Below, piece by piece: positions 59,125 through 64,000 of a stretch of DNA of 64,000 nucleotides. The stretch is from Xiphophorus maculatus (lineage: Eukaryota; Chordata; Actinopteri; Cyprinodontiformes; Poeciliidae): contig NC_036444.1 in assembly GCF_002775205.1 (NCBI RefSeq), positions 1,209,501 to 1,273,500 on the forward strand, in the 5' to 3' direction. Position 1 is the first letter of the stretch; each line of letters opens with the position of its first letter. The translations under genes were made by a program, and so were the position numbers. The notes under the pieces were generated by a model that was not told the DNA's origin, did not search any database, and saw nothing but the letters and a program-made list of their open reading frames with translations.

Positions 59125-62100
59125 GTGAGTAATGTCACCACAGCATTTAGAGGATTGCACACGCCGTGCAGCTCGTAATATTTGATATGTATTCACGGAC
59201 CCCGCCGCTTTAGCATGAACGGGCCGGTAGAAAGGACACCCGGCCGCAGTGACCTTGCTAACATCCGCTAGCTGAGCTGGAGCTAATCTGGATCTTTATG
59301 TTTTTGGCTGAAAATGCTGCTTTTTTACCCGAGGGCTTACGTAATATAATATAATACAATATAATAGAATGTAATACAATATAATATGATACAATATAAT
59401 ATAATGTAATGTAATGATCCTGCACTGCGCAGGAGTGAAGGCTTGTTTGTCCGAGATTATTTTTCTGCCTTCGGTAGAAACAGATCCTTGTTATTGTGCA
59501 AATAAAATTTATTTAGTTAAATTATCGGAGCTAAACTACAGCTCTTATTCTTCAGGTTTATATTACCAATAAGAAGTTTGACCAGCAATATTTTTATGAA
59601 TATATTTGTTCGGAACAGTTTGTGATTGAAACATTTCAAGTCCAACGTCAAGCTTCACTTTATTCTCCATTTAAACATTTATCATTTAATATTTAAAAGA
59701 TTCCTCGGTCAAAATAAAATATATAATCTGGAAGAGCAGTTATATATTTTAAATGGTTCTAACACTCCGGTGCTGAGGTTAGAAATGAGGGAAGCTTTCA
59801 TTGAAATTCAACAAAATAATTTTATTAAAATTCTTATTTAAGATAAAAACAAACACATGATTTTATCACCAGATTTGATCCTTTAACTCAAATATTAAAA
59901 GCACTGTGTGAGGTTGCATAGAAATAACAATGTTTCTGATTCGATGTATTTTTAATATTTTATAATACCATGCCTAAACTTGTCATTTTTTAGTGCTTTG
60001 TAAGTAAACTGGATTCTGAGATCATCAAATATTTAACAAATCCTTTATTTTCTCTTAAGGTCGTTTTTCCTGCTGTAGAATTTAATATTTTTATCTTGGC
60101 AGAGACAAAAAAAATATTCTGCCAGGAAACAAAGATTTTCTCCACATCTTAGATAAATTCTGTAATTGAGATTAAAAGCCATTTATGATGAAAAACAACA
60201 ATTGTGAATTAATTAAACATCTTTGATTGTTGGGTGATTAAAAATATTAATAACAGATTGTTGGTTAGTTTAAAAAATGTTTTTCGTCTTAAATGAAAGA
60301 CAGCAAATGGAAATTAACTATAAGAACTGATATTTTTGTATTTGATTTTTAATGCTTTTGTACTTGGTCCTTGTCAAATACATAAAATATAATAAAATAG
60401 ATTAAACAGTTATGTTGGACAAAAATGGACTAATAGGAATGAAAAACAACCAATAATCAATAATGCTCTGTTTACTTTATCGTTAGAAGTTGTGTAAACT
60501 GCTTCCTATAAAAGAAAATGTATAAATGCATAAATTTCATGATTATGCAGCTTTCCAATACTTTGACTGCAACTGTTAAGAAAACAATAAAAAAGTTATT
60601 TTAGTGTGTAATGCTTGTCATTTATCCCACCTTCATGTTGGTGAAGGTTTGTTGGAATTCCTTCATTTCCTGTTGGATTTAAATAAGAAATAATAATAAA
60701 AAAGCCTGTGATGCATTTGTCTCTCTTGTGTTTTTAGTCCTTAGAAAAATAAACCTGAAGCTTCAAACAAAACGCTTCAGCATCGGCCAGTAGAAATGGA
60801 TTTGGGTCATTTACAGAAATAAAAGCTTGTCTCTGTTGCATTTCATTGATTTTTGCATTATATCATATAGTGTTGATACAGAACCGCCGGCCTGATTGGT
60901 GATTGGTTTTCTGCTCCTGTTGACAGGCAGCTGCAGCCAGGCTGCGTCTGCAGCTGCGTGCGTCGCCGCAGCGCAGCAGAGGAAGCTGCACCATGCCGTC
61001 ATCCCCAAAGGGAAGGGAGGACGCTCGTCCTCCAGCGGGATCGCCGCCACCGTGTTTGGAGCCACGGGTTTCCTGGGCCGATATGTCGTCAACAGGCTGG
61101 GTGAGTTCGGACCTTTTCATCAAGCTCTCGTCATTTTTCAACATCACAGCTCAGGATTTCATGAAGCTGAATAAAGACACGTTGCAGCGAGAGGCGCGCA
61201 GCGTCCCTGCTGCAGGATGAAAAATCCTGCCCACCAACACAGATGTCTAACATTGGTTTTAGCTGTTAAGTTGTCAAAATAATGAGCTAAATCTTTAATA
61301 TACACTTGATATACAACGGGAAAAGGGACGAAGTTCTGTGCTATCAGTTGTCAACAATATTACAACTAGATAAAAAGGCCAGGAAAAAAAACATAGCAAG
61401 GGAGAGGAAAGTAGGTCAGCTATGCTAGCTTGACTATGAGAACTTAACATGTTGATGTTCTGCAGGATTTGATGTTTCGGTTTAATTAAAAAAGGCAACC
61501 CACACACCAACTCATCAGTAGGGCAGGTGTTTAAATTAGCTAATGACCATCGCTGTGTTAGCTTAGCTGATAGCAGTAACTAATCTACCACCGCTGTGTT
61601 AGCTTAGCTGATAGCAGCAGTAGCTAATCTACCACCGCTGTGTTAGCTTAGCTGATAGCAGCAGTAGCTAATCTACCACCACTGTGTTAGCTTAGCTGAT
61701 AGCAGCAGTAGCTAATCTACCACCACTGTGTTAGCTTAGCTGATAGCAGCAGTAGCTAATCTACCACAGCGATCAATTATTAATAATCACAAAATAAACA
61801 TCAAGCCTGAAAACATGAAGCTGTAACCAACTGAATGTTTTGTGTGGGAAATGTTTGAGTGTGTTTTGTGGTGTTGAATCCTGACACATTAGTGCCGTTG
61901 TCTTTTAGTTGCTATGGCAACAAGTCTTTGTGAAGCACAGCCGACACTGAGAGCGAGAAAAACGGAGGAAACAGGTGGTTCTAAGTTGTTATTTAATGTT
62001 TTCTCAGCGTTATTTTTCCCTTTGCTGTGTTGCACTGAACTGATATGAGCTACAGCTCCAGGTTTCATTTTGTTAACAGGATTGTTCTACAGCGACATTC

Positions 62101-64000
62101 AATGAATCGTCTTTTACCCTCCAGCAGTAAATCTCCACATTTAAACAATGACCTGCAACGTTGATTTAACGTCCCTGAATGTCGCATGCTGCAGGTCGGG
62201 TTGGCTCCCAGATCGTGATCCCTCACCGCTGTGACCAGTACGACCTCATGTACTTCAGGCCCATGGGTGACCTGGGCCAAATCATCTTCATGGTAAAAAA
62301 CTTCTAAACACGCTTACAGGTTTACAGGCAGGATCTTTGGGCCTGAAACTCTGCTGTTTCTGCGTGACAGGAATGGGATGTGAAGAACAAAGAGTCCATC
62401 CAACGGGCCATCGAGCACTCCAACGTGGTCATCAATCTGGTGGGCAGGGAGTGGGAAACGAGGTGAGTTAACCTGGAAGAACCAGTAACCGCTCACCTGC
62501 ACGTTCCAAATCAAATATGCAACAAGTCGGCAAAACCAGGAACAAGCGGCCAGAGCGGAAATGAAGAAAAATAAAAGCCACCAAATTCTGGGATTTTTGA
62601 TTGTTTATTTTTTGCAAACTAGTCTACCGTAATATCTGGACTATAAGCTGCTGCTTTCTGACATGCTTTGAAGAAGCCGCATATTAGACCATGCGCCTCA
62701 TAAACGGCTTTTTACCAAGACAAAAGACTGAGCCATGAAAGAGAGGAAAGAGTCTGAGGCCAGGGACGCACAAAGACTGTCAGCACCTGATCACACAAAT
62801 ATGTATGGAAAGCCAACAGTGCCACAAAACACAACTTTTACCAAGCGTCTGAATAAACACGGCTGAATAAATGGTATAACTTTAAGCGTTTTTTGCAAAT
62901 GACAGAAAAATTCTACAAAATATAAAGAAGAAACATTGATTTCAGAATGTTTTCTTTCTCACTTTTATTCACTATTCAATAATTATCACATGTTGCCTCA
63001 TACCTTCATCCAGGACATTTTAGTGCTTTTTAAATCATTTTCCTCGCCAGTGTTGCTGCTGGACGGTTCCTTCTGTGTTTTTCTGGTCAGAAACGTTTCC
63101 ATTTCGCGCTGCTAAGCTAACTTTAGCAGCAAAGCAGCTTCACGAATTTGACTGGCAGCCAGTTGGGGAAATTTCACTCAAGTAGGAAAAATGATACTTC
63201 ATGATCAAATTAGTCAAGTAAATGTAAAAAGTACAGCGTAGTAAAAATACCCCTTAAAAGTAAATTTACTTGTGAATGTAACTAGTTATTATCCAGCTCT
63301 GTTTAATGGAAACACTGTAAAATTGGATTCTTTCGACATTAGTTGAATATAATCTTTGGAGATGTTGGTATGGTTGCCTCCTGAATGGTTAGGAGCCTTT
63401 TTTATTGTAGTTTTTATTCTTTCATTGTATGAATTGTTTTTCTTTCTTGTAATTTGGGCTTTGAGTCTGTAATGAAATCTATCTGTAAAGTAATTTTTGT
63501 GCTCATTTACTTGAGTTTGTTTGTTTTTCTCGTTTTAAAACCAGAAACTATGGCTTTGAGGACGTTTTCGTCAACATCCCTCAGCAGCTGGCCCGGGCCA
63601 CTAAAGAAGCCGGAATCACAAAGTTCATCCACATGTCGCACCTGAACGCCGACATGAGCAGCCCCTCCAAATACCTGAGGAACAAGGTGAGTCGGCACTT
63701 CCTGCACAAATCAAGCCGGCATGCGGGGCGTGACGCTGATGGCTTGCTCTGCCGCCGCAGGCTGTGGGCGAGGAAGCGGTGAGAGAAGAGTTTCCAGACG
63801 CTGTAATCATAAAGCCGGCCGAGATGTTTGGCAGGGAGGACAGATTCTTCAACTATTTTGCCAGTAAGAAGTTAGTGATGATGGGAATCAGCTCAGCTGT
63901 TTGTGGGTTGATAGAAACTTTCCTGGGATTCTTTCAGATATGCGCTGGTTTGGAAACGCGATTCCTCTAATGGCGCTCGGGAAGAAAACGGTGAAGCAAC
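59070..64000 (+). CDS. ndufa9: ndufa9: mitochondrial complex I 39 kDa subunit (partial, exons 1-7)
   Basis: An accessory subunit of NADH:ubiquinone oxidoreductase on the matrix side near the Q module; it belongs to the SDR-like fold and binds NADPH. Exons in the window: 59070-59124, 60927-61100, 62195-62292, 62371-62462, 63545-63686, 63761-63863 and 63938-64000, giving 242 codons of a protein that is 377 residues in human. The N-terminus (about 1-40) is Ala/Ser/Arg-rich without acids, as expected of a mitochondrial targeting peptide. The Rossmann motif is GATGFLG at 63-69. Further family-diagnostic pieces are [51 protein letters not shown] and [12 protein letters not shown]. All seven exons keep phase. 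The gene continues past the window end. Confidence 0.95.
59125..60926 (+). other. ndufa9: ndufa9 intron 1
   Basis: AT-rich 1.8 kb. A degenerate AATAT/AATAC pentanucleotide array runs at about 59340-59415. No other feature recognised. Confidence 0.7.
60927..61100 (+). CDS. ndufa9: ndufa9 exon 2 (Rossmann motif)
   Basis: Encodes the rest of the presequence and [20 protein letters not shown]. Acceptor TTGACAG, chosen over the CAG 4 nt downstream because only it keeps frame. Phase 1 in, phase 1 out. Confidence 0.93.
61541..61768 (+). repeat. 44 bp minisatellite
   Basis: About five tandem copies of a unit containing TGTGTTAGCTTAGCTGATAG and CAGCAGTAGCTAATCTACCA, with single-base variants (CGCTG or CACTG). 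The first unit is 3 bp shorter. Confidence 0.95.
61908..61921. promoter_or_regulatory. RFX X-box-like motif
   Basis: GTTGCTATGGCAAC differs from the palindromic X-box at one position. Intron 2 of ndufa9. Confidence 0.4.
62195..62292 (+). CDS. ndufa9: ndufa9 exon 3
   Basis: Encodes [20 protein letters not shown] then [12 protein letters not shown]. Phase 1 in, phase 0 out. Confidence 0.93.
62371..62462 (+). CDS. ndufa9: ndufa9 exon 4
   Basis: Encodes [20 protein letters not shown] then [10 protein letters not shown]. Separated from exon 3 by only 78 bp. Phase 0 in, phase 2 out. Confidence 0.93.
62463..63544 (+). other. ndufa9: ndufa9 intron 4 with teleost repeat
   Basis: The segment at about 62620-62900 starts ACCGTAATATCTGGACTATA followed by AGCTGCTGCTTTC, with AGAAGCCGCATATTAGACCA, the pattern of a common fish repeat with GGACTATAAGCCGC ends. 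Confidence 0.55.
63545..63686 (+). CDS. ndufa9: ndufa9 exon 5
   Basis: Encodes [20 protein letters not shown] through [11 protein letters not shown] and YLRNK. Phase 2 in, phase 0 out. Confidence 0.93.
63761..63863 (+). CDS. ndufa9: ndufa9 exon 6
   Basis: Encodes [20 protein letters not shown] then [14 protein letters not shown]. Separated from exon 5 by a 74 bp intron. Phase 0 in, phase 1 out. Confidence 0.93.
63938..64000 (+). CDS. ndufa9: ndufa9 exon 7 (cut by window end)
   Basis: Encodes [20 protein letters not shown] and runs out of the window. Acceptor TCTTTCAG, separated from exon 6 by only 74 bp. Confidence 0.9.

Larger units (their letters stand above)
61101..62194 (+). other. ndufa9: ndufa9 intron 2
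   Basis: Carries the 44 bp minisatellite (61541-61768) and an X-box-like motif (61908-61921). Otherwise unremarkable. Confidence 0.7.

Overview
This window is vertebrate nuclear DNA and almost certainly from a teleost fish. The evidence is large AT-rich introns and intergenic stretches, GT-AG spliced genes, many microsatellites, a Rex3/RTE-type LINE fragment with the typical fish ATCC/GGAT tail, and several repeat families that I recognise as common in teleost genomes. There is no prokaryotic gene organisation, no CRISPR array and no convincing tRNA or rRNA gene. All four recognised genes lie on the + strand.

Layout. (1) 1-1743: the last coding exon and 3' end of a major-facilitator gene, best explained as a monocarboxylate-transporter-like (SLC16 family) protein. 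(2) 1744-8690: intergenic, with interspersed repeats, a foldback MITE, a TTAGC-type minisatellite with a 133 bp higher-order unit, a G-rich tract and a perfect RFX X-box. (3) 8977-20591: wfdc1 (secreted WAP-domain protein), 6 exons, 206 residues, complete. Intron 1 is 9.8 kb and carries repeats, including a candidate undescribed 930 bp inverted-repeat element. (4) 20653-40690: a 20 kb gap with no recognised gene. It holds repeats, two GC-rich islands with X-box-like motifs (28.0-28.3 kb and 29.4-29.7 kb), an NRF1/CRE-bearing island at 24.8 kb, and an unrecognised exon-like pair (23.02 and 25.49 kb) that joins in frame. (5) 41196-57016: dyrk4 (dual-specificity tyrosine-regulated kinase), 14 coding exons, 599 residues, complete, with the Rex3 fragment in its last intron. 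(6) 59070-64000: ndufa9 (mitochondrial complex I subunit), exons 1-7, running off the window end.

How the genes relate. dyrk4 and ndufa9 are neighbours in human too (12p13), so this is a conserved pair. WFDC1 lies elsewhere in human (16q24), so the wfdc1-dyrk4 junction marks a lineage-specific rearrangement. The gene products share no pathway: an extracellular protease-inhibitor-like protein, a kinase and a respiratory subunit.

Exon boundaries were placed by hand from GT-AG sites, phase agreement and family resemblance. The spliced lengths (621 bp for wfdc1, 1800 bp for dyrk4) are exact multiples of three with no internal stop. The most interesting non-genic structures are a perfect 27 bp palindrome carrying two divergent CTCF-like cores next to a wfdc1 splice donor, a four-copy AT-rich repeat family built on a CTAAATATTTAG palindrome, and the 930 bp inverted-repeat element.
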